From assembly GCA_016165875.1 (NCBI GenBank), contig JABBOT010000037.1:1054001-1118000 (forward strand): 64,000 bases of DNA, read 5' to 3'. The stretch's first letter is position 1. The number at the start of each line of letters is the position of its first letter. The translations under genes and the position numbers were made by a program. Origin of the DNA: Acanthopleura granulata. Lineage: Eukaryota > Mollusca > Polyplacophora > Chitonida > Chitonidae. Below the pieces are notes generated by a model. It did no database searches and was not told where the DNA came from. It was given only the letters and a program-made list of their open reading frames with translations. Positions 36,201-49,997 of this stretch are shown one piece after another.

Positions 36201-36450
36201 GAATGAAATAAAAAGATCGTTGTACATCTCGGTATTATGCGAAATTCTTGGACTTTTTGTGTGCACGCCACATAGGTTTCGTGGTGCGCGTAGGTGAAAA
36301 TTTCACCTTTGTTGAACTTTCCAGCAGGTAATGTACGCGTATGCACGCCATATTGATGGAAATAGAGCAGTCTTTGACAAACACTGGAGTGCGCAGACGG
36401 TCACAGAAGCGTTGTTAGCCTCATCAATTTCATGCCAACACTAAGAAAGG
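33245..36450. other. No gene seen
   Basis: AT-rich, few long frames, no SINE or block match recognised. Isolated homopolymers only (A run near 35,680). Confidence 0.6.
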
Positions 36451-36454
36451 TTGA

Positions 36455-36905
36455 ATTCATGAATTCCATGTCCATATCGTGTGTCCATCTCGCCTTGTAG
36501 TATTTGTTAGATCCTCCATAATTGTGTGATTAATCAACGTCACAAGCTGATATGGCAAAAACTATGTGTCGAGGACATTCGTCTAAACATCTTCAAATTA
36601 ATATTTTTCAAATGAGTATGCTTCTCGTATTAGTAACTATAAACGGAGATTCCAGATTCTCTAGGGCTCTGCTTCATAATTGTGTCTAATTCCGCTTAAT
36701 TCGAGGCAAGGGCCGTGTGTTCATCGTGTCGAGCATGCTCGCCACATTGGATATTCAAACAGTTAGAATCAAATCGCATCAAAGATCCATATTTGATGAG
36801 CAACATGTTAACAAGCATGTGATACTGATTCGGATACGAATTTAATCCATCTGCTTGGAACATTCTTTCCGTCATTCCGCCATCATACAAACTACTCACG
36901 GCTTT
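36455..36905 (+). repeat. Block W, copy 2 (stand-alone)
   Basis: Diverged match of 9030-9490 in the same orientation, here without X, Y or Z on its flanks. This shows W is a separate mobile or duplicated unit. No terminal repeats recognised and no coding frame. Confidence 0.7.
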
Positions 36906-36909
36906 TATT

Positions 36910-39785
36910 TGCTTGAAATCCTTCCTTATTTCTCGCTTTCTTTACTTTGCTAGTTCTTCCATTTTCCTCGACGACTGCTATGCGAATGTCTGTTTCCGCG
37001 CCTAGATTCGTGGCGAGCATGAAGCACTCATGCGCCTTAAAAACTCGACCACGAGCGGTTGCTTTTGTCATGCGTGTCGGTTTTACGTATATGAGGGTTT
37101 CACAGAGGGGCTGGCCTATTACGTTTCTGTGGCTACATGTGTTATATGTCCACGCCCCGCCAACATATGGGGGGTATCACTGGGTCGTAAATATATAAAA
37201 ATAACTCTATGAACACCTTAATATTGAAATCAATATCTTAATTTGTTTTCATAGACGTCTGAAAATAAACACTTTGGTTCCTGGAACAGCGTGGCATAGT
37301 TTGCTAGGATCGTGAGCAAAGACGTTAAAAATAGCATATATCGCCAAGAAACACCACCGCGCTTTGAAACTCTATACCCGTAATCCGGGCGGCGTCCGTC
37401 TGGTCACGATTTCACAGGGATTTGAAGCTAAAGCAAGGTACGCGTCAACTTATCTCTCCGTTATTCCACTATTTCGCGGGCTGTTTGGTCCGGCCAGGAA
37501 GTAACAAAGGCTTCCCTTGCATTCACGACTCTGTCCAACCATTAAACTCACACAAACGAAGCCGGTCAAGTGAGGAAGATGTGAAAGAAATATCTCAACA
37601 CAAAATATTATGATGTGAATCAGAAATTAACCTAGAAAATACCGTAATTGTGTTTTTCCCTTATCTTTGATGAGAGGGGTTTCGTGACAGTCCCCTCACA
37701 ATACTCTCTGGCACACATCGCGAAGTCATTTGTATCTTCAGTCCGAAGTTTTATTGAGGCAGGTTCAAACCAGGTCAAGGACAAGAAATTTGTAGATTTT
37801 CCAAAAAGAAACTAAAATAAATAAATAAATATTCAGGTTGGTGGAGGACCAGTAATTCCCAGCTGCTGCCTAAACGACCACAAACACGAGCGCCATCGAC
37901 CTAGTTGCCTTCTTGGTGCCAAAGCCACACAGAGTAGTAATTGTCAAGTGTACAAACTGAACACCTACCTCGTGTGTTTTGGCAATTAAAAGAAAAGCAC
38001 GTTTAACCACTAGATCACGGACTGGTCCTCACCATTCTTTCTGTGGCACTTCATCTCTTTTCGGGATGTAGGCGAAAATTTGTTCCGCCAACTTAGGATG
38101 AAAACGTGAAACACAGTTTGGGTTACGAAAACCAGATTGCCCAGAAGAGTGCACCTGATGCTTAACTGGCCAAGGTCACCGGGATTCCCAACCGAAAACC
38201 ATATCTGGTTTCTGGACACCTTATCTGGTTTCTGGCAACCGTATTTGGTCTCTGGATATGAACGCATGCAACGTGCTCTCCTGTCCAATGACAGGTGCGT
38301 TCAGAAATATGCATCTAACATACACCTACATATCTGCTATAGGGGAGTATCACTGGAGACACCGTCCAGAAGTCCAGCTGTACCACGTGACCTAGGTTTA
38401 CTTGCATTTACTACATTTACTACTTCTGGCCTTTGCCAGAAAATGAAGAGAGCCCTCATATATACTTAGAACGTCTTTCTGTTATTGACTTCCAAAACCT
38501 CAACAAACGTGCAGTACGAGGATTTATTATTTTATTCTAGGAGCCGTCTTACAAAAAGGCTTAACTTGAATTATGTGTTAAAGACTAACCCAAAGGTAGG
38601 ACTAAATTCGAGTCTAAAACAGTTGTGTGATCGTCTTTTGTTCTTAGAAAATTCGGTGACTTCCTTCTGTAATAAGTTAGACCGCCGTTTCACAAATGAA
38701 AAATCGTTAAGTCTTTGTTCTTCGTTTGCTTATTTCTTATTTATGCGTTTGTCACTCGCTCAAATATGGTTAATAAATGCAATGAACTTCAGCATCGTGA
38801 ATATCGTGTCTTAGCTGTCGTTCTTTTTGTTGCTTCTGGTATCTTTCATTCTAAAGGGCAAGACTACCTTGCTGAAACTGAGTTCAGTTTTTCTTGCGCC
38901 CCCTGTCTCCTTCAACCTACAAAGGGCAAGGCAGCCTTACGCAACTGGTTGCAGTGAGGAACACGCTTCCTGTTGTCTAGACCGAGTAATCACTTATAAC
39001 AGAAGTTAGCACTTTGACTGTCACGCCATCCCATGGTCGGACATCCTTTGGGAGGAAGTATTCGCCTGTGGGTGTGGTAAGCCACTTTACTGAGCTGGGT
39101 CCATTTACAGGTTTCCGAAGTGCTCCGGACAAATCAGCCCTGCCGGATGGGGTGCGGTGCCTGATCCGGCGCCTGTTTTTGCGTGGCGCGTCCAAGGCAA
39201 TTGTGCCTTAATATTTTGCCCTTTAAAATCAATTATCTTCTGTCAATTTGCATATTTGGCTTCTCCGTTAGATTCAGTTTAAGGCGCTTTAAGATGACCC
39301 CTGTTTATTGTGAACTCTATGTCGTTATTGCCAGCCGATTTCTATCGATCTACTCTCAAATTATCAGGCAGTGAATCACGAAACTATCTAAGTTGTTGTT
39401 CACATACTCTACTACTACCTTTATAGCTACTTTTATTGAAATCAAAAAGATAGACTAACTCACAATGTTCAGTTGAAAGTAAGAACTGATACTATCAATT
39501 ACGCATACTTGTTACTTGGGGTATAGGTTGGTAACATAAAATACTATTCTTTCTACAAAAGTAGTATAAACTCCGGTAAACATATGATGTAATTCTTGGT
39601 ACAGAACTGGTATAAACGTATGTGTAAACATAGCTTATCAAAATACTACTATTGTTGAAATTTCAAACAATGTGTAAACCGTTAAGATCATGAAATGGGT
39701 TAGAAAAATGGATAAAATTCAGAGAAAAACGGTTTAAAAAAAAGAATCGACTGAACTGATCTGTTAAGAAATTGTTCTGAAGACA
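36910..39785. other. No confident gene; three overlapping frames at 38,485-39,211
   Basis: A series of + strand frames in different registers (38485-38814, 38715-38957, 38827-39009, 39014-39211) could be a decayed coding sequence with frameshifts, but I recognise no domain. GC content rises near 39,010-39,190. Otherwise nothing seen. Confidence 0.4.
38197..38258 (+). repeat. Three copies of a 20-bp unit
   Basis: ACCATATCTGGTTTCTGGA, ACCTTATCTGGTTTCTGGC and ACCGTATTTGGTCTCTGGA lie in tandem. Confidence 0.9.
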
Positions 39786-39789
39786 AAAT

Positions 39790-41200
39790 ATCAATGGAGA
39801 TAAGAACTCCGGCCATGATCTAAATTTATCTCTCGAGGCGAAAGAAGAATGTTTTCAAGCGTTAATTCTAGTTGACGCAGGCCGGTAAGTTGCCGTAAGG
39901 CCCGAACAGGAAATCTAAAATTGATCTGCTCTACTACGTATGGCGAGTCAGCGAGAGAGTCAACACATTTGTGTTGAAATTTTAAATCCGCAGCTTTGCG
40001 AGGATTAGACAGTGTTGGAAAGCTGAAACCATGTACACATAGCACTCTAGTTATTAGAGAAATAAGTATCATTTTATATTTTATGAACTTTTTCTAAACG
40101 GACTCCAACCTGTCCGAAAGATATTTTTGGGTGTGGGACCATATAATTGACCCTTACTCCAGGTTGAAGCGAACTAAAGGTCTGTAGAGCGATATAACGG
40201 ACTTACTTTTCATAAAAAAATTTGCACGATCGCTTGAGAGAATCAACCATTTTATAACCCTTTCAGTGTATTAGTGATATGTATTCTAAAGTGCAGAATG
40301 CTGGTTAAGGTTATCACAAGATCTTTCGCAGTCTCAATTCTTTCTGGTGCATGTCCGTCTATGCTATAGTTGGATATAATTTTTTTGTCCACATTTAACT
40401 TAACCTGCCAAATTGAACACCAGCTTGTTAAGCGTACATAGGTCTTCCAGTAACAGATCACATTCTTGCCTGGAACGCACTTGTTTGTTAATTTTACTCT
40501 CATCTGCATACAGTGACGATTCAGAGTGACGAGCACAAGGAAACGAGTCGTTTACATGTAAGATAAATAATAGAGGACCAATCAAAGGGTCTTATGGTAC
40601 TCCAGATAATACCAGCTTCCATGCAGATATCCTGAGGGATAACTCGTTGCGAACGCCCTTAGGAGCGCAGCCATTTGAGCAGTGGGCCGTGGAATCCCTA
40701 ATGCTTCAGTTTATTTATCACCATACCATGGGGGACGCTGTTAAACAGGGTATATCATGAACATTAACAAGCACACATTATGTCCTCAGAGTGAATAGAG
40801 AGCGGAGGCATTTCCGTTGTTTTAGGGTCTGGAAAAGACGCTGTGGAAAAAAATCGTTGAATAGCTCTGTAACTGAGGTGATATCAGCCTCAAAATTTTC
40901 ATACTTTACAGAGTCAGTAATTGAGCCTTTTGATTGCTTGGCTTACAAAACCCCAGAATTATTTCTGATTGTTTTCAATTTCTGACTCAACATTTGAAAT
41001 ATATTCCTTATATTATTCCCGTTATAACTTTTGAAACGTTTTTCGCAGATCAGCGAAATTAGAATAAATAATGTCACTTTTGTCTTTTTCATAGATGTTA
41101 TAAGACTGTTCCTTATCTTTAAGCAGGTTTTGACCAAATCAAGGCGGAATCTTCCGTCCACGAATTAGAACAGTTGGAACAGAGTTAAAGATTGACGCAT
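39790..41200 (-). pseudogene. CR1/L2-like LINE ORF2 remnant
   Basis: Minus-strand pieces include FWGFVSQAIKR (near 40,980), VKYENFEADITSVTELFNDF (near 40,880), SVPHGMVINKLKH (near 40,720), GPLLFILHVND (near 40,570), SLYADESKI (near 40,525), LYRPLVRFNLE (near 40,170), SIIWSHTQKYLSDRLESV (near 40,120), then ADLKFQHKCVDSLADSPYV and INFRFPVRALRQL (near 39,900). This is pre-RT, RT and C-terminal domain of a non-LTR element with the GPLLF...YADD style of CR1/L2 relatives. The catalytic box reads YADE rather than YADD. The central RT part between about 40,790 and 40,730 is deleted and frames change several times, so it is inactive. Confidence 0.75.
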
Positions 41201-41349
41201 ATAGAATGTCATAAAAACTTGACACACTTTCATTGACGTCTGTGTTGTCTATGAGAGCATTACAGAACAGTCATGAAAGAAGCCGTTTTACAAGAGGAAA
41301 GTCAGCCTTTCAAAATTGTACACGCGCCTGTTGGCGTAAGTTAATTTAG

Positions 41350-44160
41350 TCACACTTCGGAGATGAAATTCACAGTGAAGTGCTTGGTGTCGAACCGACA
41401 GGTATCTTCTCCGAGGGCTTAGTCTTTTCACACCTACATGTATATTGGTGTATTTTTCGTGTACTCACTGTTGCATGTTATATATTGTCACACCCAGGCA
41501 ACTTGTCCACATATAACAGACGAGACATATTGCTCATACTCACCTATTGTCCCATTGTACTAGACCTCCACACCTCCACTTATTCATTTCTAACCATTTG
41601 TCTAGATGTATTGTCAGAGAGCTGACACACGAGCCCCCAATTAAGGAGAGGAAGACGAAATGACGGGATAGGAATGCAGCTTTATTCCACAAATACAGGA
41701 TACAAAGGAAAACCCCTCCAATAAATACACAATTACTCAACACAATAAAATACACGTATACACCGAAAACCCAATCCACGACATTAGCGATTAGGTCAGC
41801 ATTACAAATGAACAAAATAAAGTGAATTATAATGATCAGTCAGATTGGATAAGAATGCAAATCAAGCTGTAAGCAACATAAGGCTATAGTTATCGTTACA
41901 GATTACAAGAATAATACCCAAGTAACGACTATCCCATATTACTAACAACATCAACTTACACTGTTTTGAGCTAAATACACTCAGTTGTGATAAATTAGAG
42001 TTTAACATACCCGAAGCCCATCCTCAGTACGACTTCAAGTACACAGCGACTCCATACTCCTCTATCTGCCAAAATCAGTACACCAACCAAATACCGACAG
42101 TGCTACATCATGAAATGGCTTACCGCAGCCTTATACAAACTACACGACCTGACCACCCAACGCACGAACCTATGAAGTAGTCCTGTAATTTAGCGCACTA
42201 TTATTGACAACATAGTTGCAATATGGAGAAAATAAATCAAACTGAATATAATTGTCATTTATCCAAGCAAATGCATTGCTTAAGCTCACGTAACCAAGAA
42301 ATAATTAACCAAATTATACAATATCCTCACATCGAATAAAGCTCAATGTCAATAACAGACACTTAACGAGACATGAATTCAGCCCGATATCGAGTCGTAC
42401 TCCAGCACTGAAGCAGCTAATATAATAACAATACCAATTCAGCTGACAAGCCATACAGCCACCCACAACCACTACCGTATGAACGAACTAGGATTACGTT
42501 CCCTGACAGTATTGTTTTAATTCTACCTATTGTTACATATTACCTGTAAATAAGCTTTGCTAAGTTTGATTAATGTAATGGTTTGAAAACGGTGATAGGA
42601 TCTACATCGAAAGGTCACCAGCAATAAAGTCGAGGAGGTAGTTATCCCTAAATAATGGGTCTTCTTACGCTCTTGCCCCACAGGGAAGATTGTCATTCTG
42701 CTAACAGACCGTCCCCTTAAATCGTGTGCCTTCCAATAGCACAAAACGTTTGAATTCTACCATGTTGAAAACGATCAGTGTAGTTGAAATTCGTGGTACA
42801 ATTATTCGAAGCAATGCCTAGGCTTTACAACAGGATAGGCAGTGAAAGTAGTACCGTAAGGCTGCAAGGGTCGACGTAAGCAAAGATAAAGCAGCCACAT
42901 AGGCCTATATGTACGTGCGAAAAACACTGTCGGCCCTAAAGAAGACCGGGGAATATAACGTAAACTGTAGTGAAAAGAGTCAGGTTTGAACAATTAAAAC
43001 CACCATCCGGTAATTGTTTAGATGTTCTCTAAGAAACATATGCTCCATCGCCGTAAGCTCATATACCTGTCAGAAGACGCTGACATTTTACCGATCCGAT
43101 GCTGACTGATAGACGTGAATTGGGTCTTTCACTCTGCACCAGTGAAATGCCAGTCCTTTCCATCTTTATTCGACGTGTTGTTTGTGCAACCAAAATCTGA
43201 ACATTGTGGCATCTTGACAGTTCTTTCTTCTTGACTGCGCATTCACCAAACAAAGGGCAACAGCCAACCGTCCGTAATCGAGTTGAATTTACATCCGTAT
43301 ATGAGTAGCGCTATGTACATTTAAAAGATAGAATGGTAACGATTTAAGGGCCCGATTCATGTCATATCCGCTACTCGAGCTTTAACTAATCCTGCGTTCT
43401 GACTGATAAACAATATTTCCAGAGTTACGTCCCCTTTTACATGGAGGTATTTATTTTTCGCGATTGAGTGTGTGTTATGATCTACCTTAAAATTTGTTGC
43501 CTCGGAACAAAAAAAAAATCTTTACAAAGTCTTCATGGTCGTTTTTAAATCTTCAACCATACTTTTTTTACCCGACATTGTCCAACGGAAGGTTGTGCTC
43601 ATGATCACTGTTCCGCGCACCGATTAGACATTCAGGGACGACTGACTATCTGGTTTTTCCAGTGGCTCTGAGATTTATTTTTAAAAGGGAAATTTTACTC
43701 TACTGCCGTGCTTGTCCCCATTTTGGTGTACGTTATTAACATCTAAATGAGTCTGTCCTCTTTCGATCAATAGTTAGGTGAGAAAAAGAAGAGAGAATAA
43801 CCATTTTTTGTGCATATTTTATCACCGGCATGCTTCAGTGTTACAGAATGTTCTGAAAAAGTCTGCTGTTTCACCAATGGACGATTGGGTAAATATGGCC
43901 AATCAGAATGCTCGAAACAAACGACCTCCAGATAAACCACTTCCTGTGTTACTTTTAGTATAGTGAGAGCCTGTATGCGAATACGAAAGAAATGATATAG
44001 GGAAATTGGAGAAGCCGGGGCTTTCAACCTCCTAAATAAAATAAGAGACATCGGCACAACACCAGCACTGAGTCGTGTCAAAAATAAACCTCTTAAAGGA
44101 GGGGAGATAAACATCTTACTGGGTAAAATTCTAGTTGTTTCGTCAGTTGTTTATATCACG
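41350..44160. other. No gene seen
   Basis: Frames up to 115 codons (43767-44114, minus strand) show no recognisable motif. No SINE or block match found. Confidence 0.55.
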
Positions 44161-44164
44161 TCGG

Positions 44165-44165
44165 T

Positions 44166-44202
<37 letters not shown>

Positions 44203-44222
44203 ATGTGTGTGTGTGTGTATAT
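44165..44222 (+). repeat. CT then GT microsatellite
   Basis: About 18 CT units followed by about seven TG units, then TATATGTGG. Confidence 0.98.
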
Positions 44223-44629
44223 GTGGCTTTTATATTGCTTTTATGTATGTCTTTCTTGATTTGTATGCAGCAATTAACCCTGTAGACATCACCCACTCGG
44301 TCTTAATTTTTGAATGCCGTGTAGGTGTCCTTTTTCACACTTCCTGCATCTTGCCGTGAACGGTGGCTTTCTGATTTTTCAGTAGCGTGAACCTCGCTCA
44401 GGCGTGTCAGTCAATTGTTGGATATAGTCAGACAAATAGATGATGTCACCATGGTGTCATAATCTGCCGAATGTCTCCAGGTTAAAACACAAGTACCTCT
44501 AACCGTAAAGAGTTCTAGTTGTTTTTTATTGCATTTCCTGGGTTTTCCGGAAACACTTAACACTGAATGTGTAGGCCTAATCCATAAAATCCGCAGGGAG
44601 GAGGAGGGGTAGGGGTGTTCGGAGGCACT

Positions 44630-44722
44630 GTGACCGAGGTGGTTTGCCTGCTAGTGCAGCTTTACCGTCGTATATGCGCAATATTCTTGAACACGACGTG
44701 AAAGACCAATCAAATGAATAAA
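44630..44722 (+). mobile_element. SINE family 1, internally deleted
   Basis: A head-like GTGACCGAGGTGGTTTGCC is followed at once by CGTCGTATATGCGCAATATT, CTTGAACACGACGTGAAAGA and CCAATCAAATGAATAAA. The middle is gone. Confidence 0.65.
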
Positions 44723-45334
44723 ATGAATCCTGGGATAGCGAAGTGGGTGTGTGCCGGTACAGCTGAGGAATGCCATTCCGTACTTGTCACAGTTGCCTCC
44801 CTTATATAGTCAATGTACGGTGTATTCGTCTCCTTTCCTGTCTTCAGGGTTACTTTTTTACAGAAGAAAATCGGTCGGTATGAATGAGGCCAGTCCATAG
44901 ATCAAAGTCTGCAGCTTGCAGAACAAACTAATTAAAACGACGCAACTGGAAACATGGACACAGAGAGAATATGTTCATTTTCCGTTTTTGTTCGCACATG
45001 TTTTTATGACATCATTATTATTACCCTACAAGAGTTACACATCAATGTTGTTCTAGATATGGCAAAGCTCCTTTGTTACTGAACTCGGCAGCCCTTACCA
45101 ATGATATCAAAATGATAACATTTATACGAAACACATGCTGGGAGATTCAGGATAATGATGAACTCCTGACGCCCAAAATGGTACATTCTGCCAAACCCCG
45201 CTATCCTAATATTTTTTCTGAATATTTAATATTGCAATAGTATCCATCTCAGTGTGTTTTCATATTGGGCATTTTTCTTGATTTTAAACCTGGACCAGAG
45301 CACATAGCTAGAGCACAGCACAATAACTCAATGG

Positions 45335-45535
45335 CCTCGTATCAATACTATCCCTGTGACTTCAAGTTCAGCTCTTACTGGTTTCATCTCCCGTATTTGT
45401 ACATGTGAATTCTGCAAGCAACCTGAGGGTGGTCATGGGGTTCCCCCTGACTTTGCACGTTTTCATCCCACCTTAATACCGATTGCCGTCTTATAACTCA
45501 ATATTCTTCAACATGGCATATATTGTTGTACCTCT
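45335..45535 (+). mobile_element. SINE family 1, decayed
   Basis: CAAGTTCAGCTC (B-box region), CTGCAAGCAACCTGAGGGTG, GTCATGGGGTTCCCCC and CGTTTTCATCCCACCTTAAT are recognisable, ending near TATTCTTCAACATGGC. No AAATA tail left; a possible tail remnant (ACACCAATAAATATAAA) is at 45,625. Confidence 0.7.
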
Positions 45536-46504
45536 GAAAACCGAACCACCCGACCGAGGTTTATTCTGGAGCAGTTACAGAACAACGTCATAAAAACGTT
45601 CGCTATAATCAGCTTTTTAAACAAAACACCAATAAATATAAATTTACTCCTTATCAGGGCATTTTGAAAAGCATTTTTTCCAGTAAACCTTAATTTCCCT
45701 TAAAATAACATGCAAACAAATTCGGATACTACTGTCATTAGACGAATACCAAGACGTGACTTACTGTTTATCCAGTTTGCTTCTTATTTTCATGATTGTG
45801 CCTTTCCCCTGTTGACTTTCTGCTAACCTTACAATAATTAACACAATGCTGGCATCGTCACTTAGCAAATGCCCACTTTCATATAGCCCGTGCATACATT
45901 CGGTTTAGTGTAAATTTACATCGGAAATTTGTCACCCTTTATGAAAGTGGGTGCCGACCCTCCAACAAGGAGAGACGTGTAAAATACAGCTGGATGCGAG
46001 AAAAAATGGAAAGTTTTAACTTTAAAAGATCACTAAGGGATATTTAAGATGGAGTGTTAATTGGTGCAGTTGAGCGATGAAGCCTTGAAACTTGGCAACA
46101 ACCAAATAACATTTTGAGAAAAGATTAGTCAGAATTTTTAAAATCGGTAGTTAATAAGCCTTGACTTGTGGACGGGTGTGTGGGAATGCTAAACCACGAC
46201 ATGCCACCACCGTTTTTCTTAGGAAATTCTATCACATTGCACTTAGGACCCATATCTTCGCAGAAATCAGAATGCAAATATGTATAGAACTGTATTTCCT
46301 GGTAGCGAGCCTTATTGTAGCTTTAGGCGATGACGCCACCGTCAAGATAACGGAACGGGTATTAGACTCTTCTCAGAAAACTATAACTCACATTTAACCT
46401 ACGATGCCAAGCAGCGAGGGAAAAAACACGATCGTTGCGTGCGATAAGTTCAGAGGAGAGTGGAATAAACGATTAGGCCTACACTACACACGATGAAATA
46501 AACA

Positions 46505-47290
46505 ACAAGCTGAATCGGCATTGCAGTCGTATCGAGAGATCACGCTGGTTTGGACGAGACAGGTTGGGGCTCTCACCAACTAACGCTAACAGACGAGCTG
46601 AACAACAACAACAATATGGTTAACTAGCGTGATATCTAGTTACTTCCCAAGAGCCTCCACCCAATGTAAACTTAGAGGTAAATCTACGCCGTAGTCGCGA
46701 CTCTGTCCGCATTAGCCCAGTATTGTGTCGCCATTTTACTACGTCATTTTCCTGGTTTCCGTATGTAGAGAACCAGGCAGACAGTGCGTAGATTTAAAAA
46801 GTTATGAGACGGCAAACGGACTCACGGAAAAAGGTGAAAATAATGTCACACTTTTCCCGTATCCTGTTGGTAGAATATTAATCGTCTCCGACCTTGACAT
46901 ATATTGAATAATGTTTCTACCTGCTTTTCTCAGGGATCTATGTGTGTCGCTCTGAGAGAACATTTGCCTACAAGACGTCTTCGATCGAAGGCTCAGTGTG
47001 GGCAGCCATCTTGAATACTAATGACCGTAAGTCAGAAATTATTTTTCAGTTCAAAGTTAGTACTGCAGTGATTTAACCATTTTTATCCATTCACAGTGAC
47101 AATATTTTACTTAGATTTGAAAATAAGACCGTGCCCACTTTTGGGGAGAAGATGGCCACTCAATACACACGTTTAGATTCGGCCATTCCCGACGTAAACC
47201 CGAAGGCAAGCGAAGTGGGTCACGATTGAACCCACACCCTGTTTCGTCAAAACCAGCGTAATCTCTCGATACGGCTGAACTGCAGAATCG
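46505..47290. mobile_element. MITE-like element with long imperfect terminal inverted repeats
   Basis: The left end (about 46,510-46,575) contains CGTATCGAGAGATCACGCTG then GTTTGGACGAGACAGG; the right end (about 47,215-47,285) is its reverse complement with few changes (CGTATCGAGAGATTACGCTG, GTTTTGACGAAACAGG). About 640 bases lie between, with no conserved protein. Length and structure suit a non-autonomous DNA transposon, but I cannot define the exact ends or a target-site duplication. Confidence 0.65.
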
Positions 47291-47294
47291 GCTT

Positions 47295-49990
47295 ATTGTA
47301 AAAACATTCTTGTCGCTGTTGTATTCACATTATTATAGAAATCCTAGATGTAAGTCGACAAAGAATTAGTTTTCCGTTTTGACTACTGTTCTTTTCAAAG
47401 AAAGGAAACGAAAAGCATATCCGCCAAATGTATTGTGCATTATATGATAAGATGTATATAAGCATGAAGGATTTGGATTACAGTTGAATTTCAGTACGAT
47501 ATTAACAGTCTTAGAAACCCTCTATGCTATACCACTGAAAGCTTAACAGACTCTTCTAGAAAATAAGATTACAAAGTGTCTTTGATTCCAACACAAATTT
47601 TTTATTCCAGTAGCAAAGAATATAAAACGCCTGATTACAAATTAACTTGCCTGGGGGTGGGTAAGGATATGGATTATATGTAGACAGACACATAATTAAA
47701 TATTTGACGACATTTATATTCGGCTTGTACCGGCCAGGGCTTAATTGGCTGTTCCATGAATCGCACATCCTCCCACAGCAGGGGTACAAAAACATGAGAG
47801 AGGAAGTGAAAAAAAATAACTGTCTGTGAATAAAAAGAAGTTATTGAGATGTGAAGCCAAATTTGCATTAAATGTATGACATGATTTGTTGCCGATTCTG
47901 AATTCCATATGTCTTAAACGTGTGTGCCTGATTCTGGGTTTTTTTTAGCTTATATGTTTAACTTAACCTAACAGAGGTTACGATATCTCTGTAGCTAAAG
48001 GAAAAACGAAATCCAACGAAATCCAATATTCGTTTTAAGATAAAGATATTATATGTGTATGATGGAAAAATATTGAAGCACACGCTGCAATGTATAAAGA
48101 AGAGTTTCAGGCAGGCATGATAGACTAGAACTGTTTTACATGTGTAAATCACAATATTTTCCCACAGGTAGACGACATGGGCAGGTAGGGTGGTTTTCTC
48201 CAGATTTTACTTAGTTTCTATTACTCATAAAAACTCATTGACAAGATATATGTCATTCTTTTGTGCAGCATAAAATACAACTGGATAAGCCAAAAGAATT
48301 TAAATTACTAGTTAATAATGCCATGTATATCTACATCGTAGTCACATACAAGACTAATGCAATTGGGTATACAGCTCATGCTGGTTTCCTCATGCATAAA
48401 ACACCAATCAAATGAATAAATGATTTAAACTCAAAAAGTAACTTAACAGAATAGATCACAATATAAGTCCACCTTACAATGTAAATTTTTGACTGCATTT
48501 AACACACTGACAAAAAAATTTAACGTGGTTAGCGATAGTCTTTTCAGACCACTTTTGTTAAAAGAAAAAGGCAATCAAAAGTATAACCAAAGCTATTTAA
48601 GGAGAGGGCTCCATGCCGATCTATTTTTATGACGTGCTTGGTAACTCTATAAATCACCTTTCAATGTGGAATTCTTACGAGGCCGTGGGATACACGACTT
48701 TAGAGAAACAGGCATCCTACGCTGTGCCCCCAGTGTTCTTTGTCACAGCTTCCTTCAATCCTAAATCGAGACTGGCAAAGGTCAATGCAAAACTGCAACA
48801 AGCTGGCAGAAATTAACCATCAGGGGTTTTCAGTTGGCCTATCTATAACCATACCGAAATTTACAGGTGATTACAAACACATACACATTCTTATTATATG
48901 TTTTAAAATTGTAAAAAATTTTAAAATGTAGAAAAATATTATTTTGGTTCCGTGTTACCGCCTCACGGGACCGAAATTCCGCTGTGAAATGAATGCTCAA
49001 TACATAGTCATATAAAACTTTCAATAAATTGCAGTTCCTTTTTTGTATGGTTTTTGTTTTGATATCGTATGCCTAGCTGGATATAGTACCATCTAACCTA
49101 ATTTGGAGGCTTCAAATTGGTGGAATCCTCAGTAGTCAATACAGTGTTATTAAATACAGAGGACAAAAATGAAGCAGTCCATCGACAACAGCCCGAAGCC
49201 AAATGCGATATACTTTCTCGTACATGGACCCAGGGCTGTTATCTTTCACAGAATCAACCAGCTTTATTTCTACCTTGTTCGTCTCAGTTGTCATATATCT
49301 TAATTAGTAAAATAGCAATCTCTTTTGAGCCAAGGGACTTAACTCTTCACACAGAGTCTCACAATTTCTCGCTTGCTCCATTTAAATCATTGGCGCCTAC
49401 AACAGGTCAAAAAGTGCATTGGTTTTTTAAATTAATTTTAATTTCCAGGCCGCACTTTACATGTAATGATGCCGGCTTTGGACTACAATTAGACAACGTC
49501 GTGACATGACCGAATACAATGTTGAAAGCGACCTTAAACCCCTATCACGCAAAATATCAAAGTATCAAATAATAAATCTGCCCAGTTGTATCGCTCTGTT
49601 AAGCTTGAACATTCCAAACATGTCTTCCTTCTCTCCTGCTTCCTTTTGCGTCTCGACAATGGTGTATTGCCACATGGTATGGTCTTATTTCGTGAAGTGG
49701 GATCCCGTTGTTGACCACCCGTCAGCGTCTATGAGATTTCCACCAGGTGGAGAAGCCTAGTATAGCGTTACAGCCTGTGGACACAGCCCCCGCCTTCTCA
49801 TATTGTCCCCTCTCTAAGCAGTAGGAAATTACTTCTCCCCGTGTAGCATTATAGGCATCTATAGGCTTGTAATAATACCAATACAGCGTTCAGTACAATA
49901 TCTATGGAAGGGTAATGCAGCCACTCGCTTTCCCGGTGTAGGCATCATGCTTCATCAAATATGTGGCGTTCGTCATTCTCTAACATAATC
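47295..49990. other. No confident gene
   Basis: Frames at 48613-48816 (67 codons) and 49117-49509 (130 codons) have no motif I recognise and no splice or start support. One SINE tail remnant at 48,385. Confidence 0.5.
48385..48425 (+). mobile_element. SINE family 1 tail remnant
   Basis: GGTTTCCTCATGCATAAAAC and ACCAATCAAATGAATAAATG only. Confidence 0.55.
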
Positions 49991-49997
49991 GTATATA

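Noticed and set aside
48613..48816. 67-codon frame with a protein-like look (SYAVPPVFFVTASFNPKSRL)
   Set aside because: Attractive composition but no family recognised and no adjoining exon found; too short to call.
49117..49509. 130-codon open frame on the + strand
   Set aside because: No recognisable domain, composition not clearly coding, no splice or transcript support.
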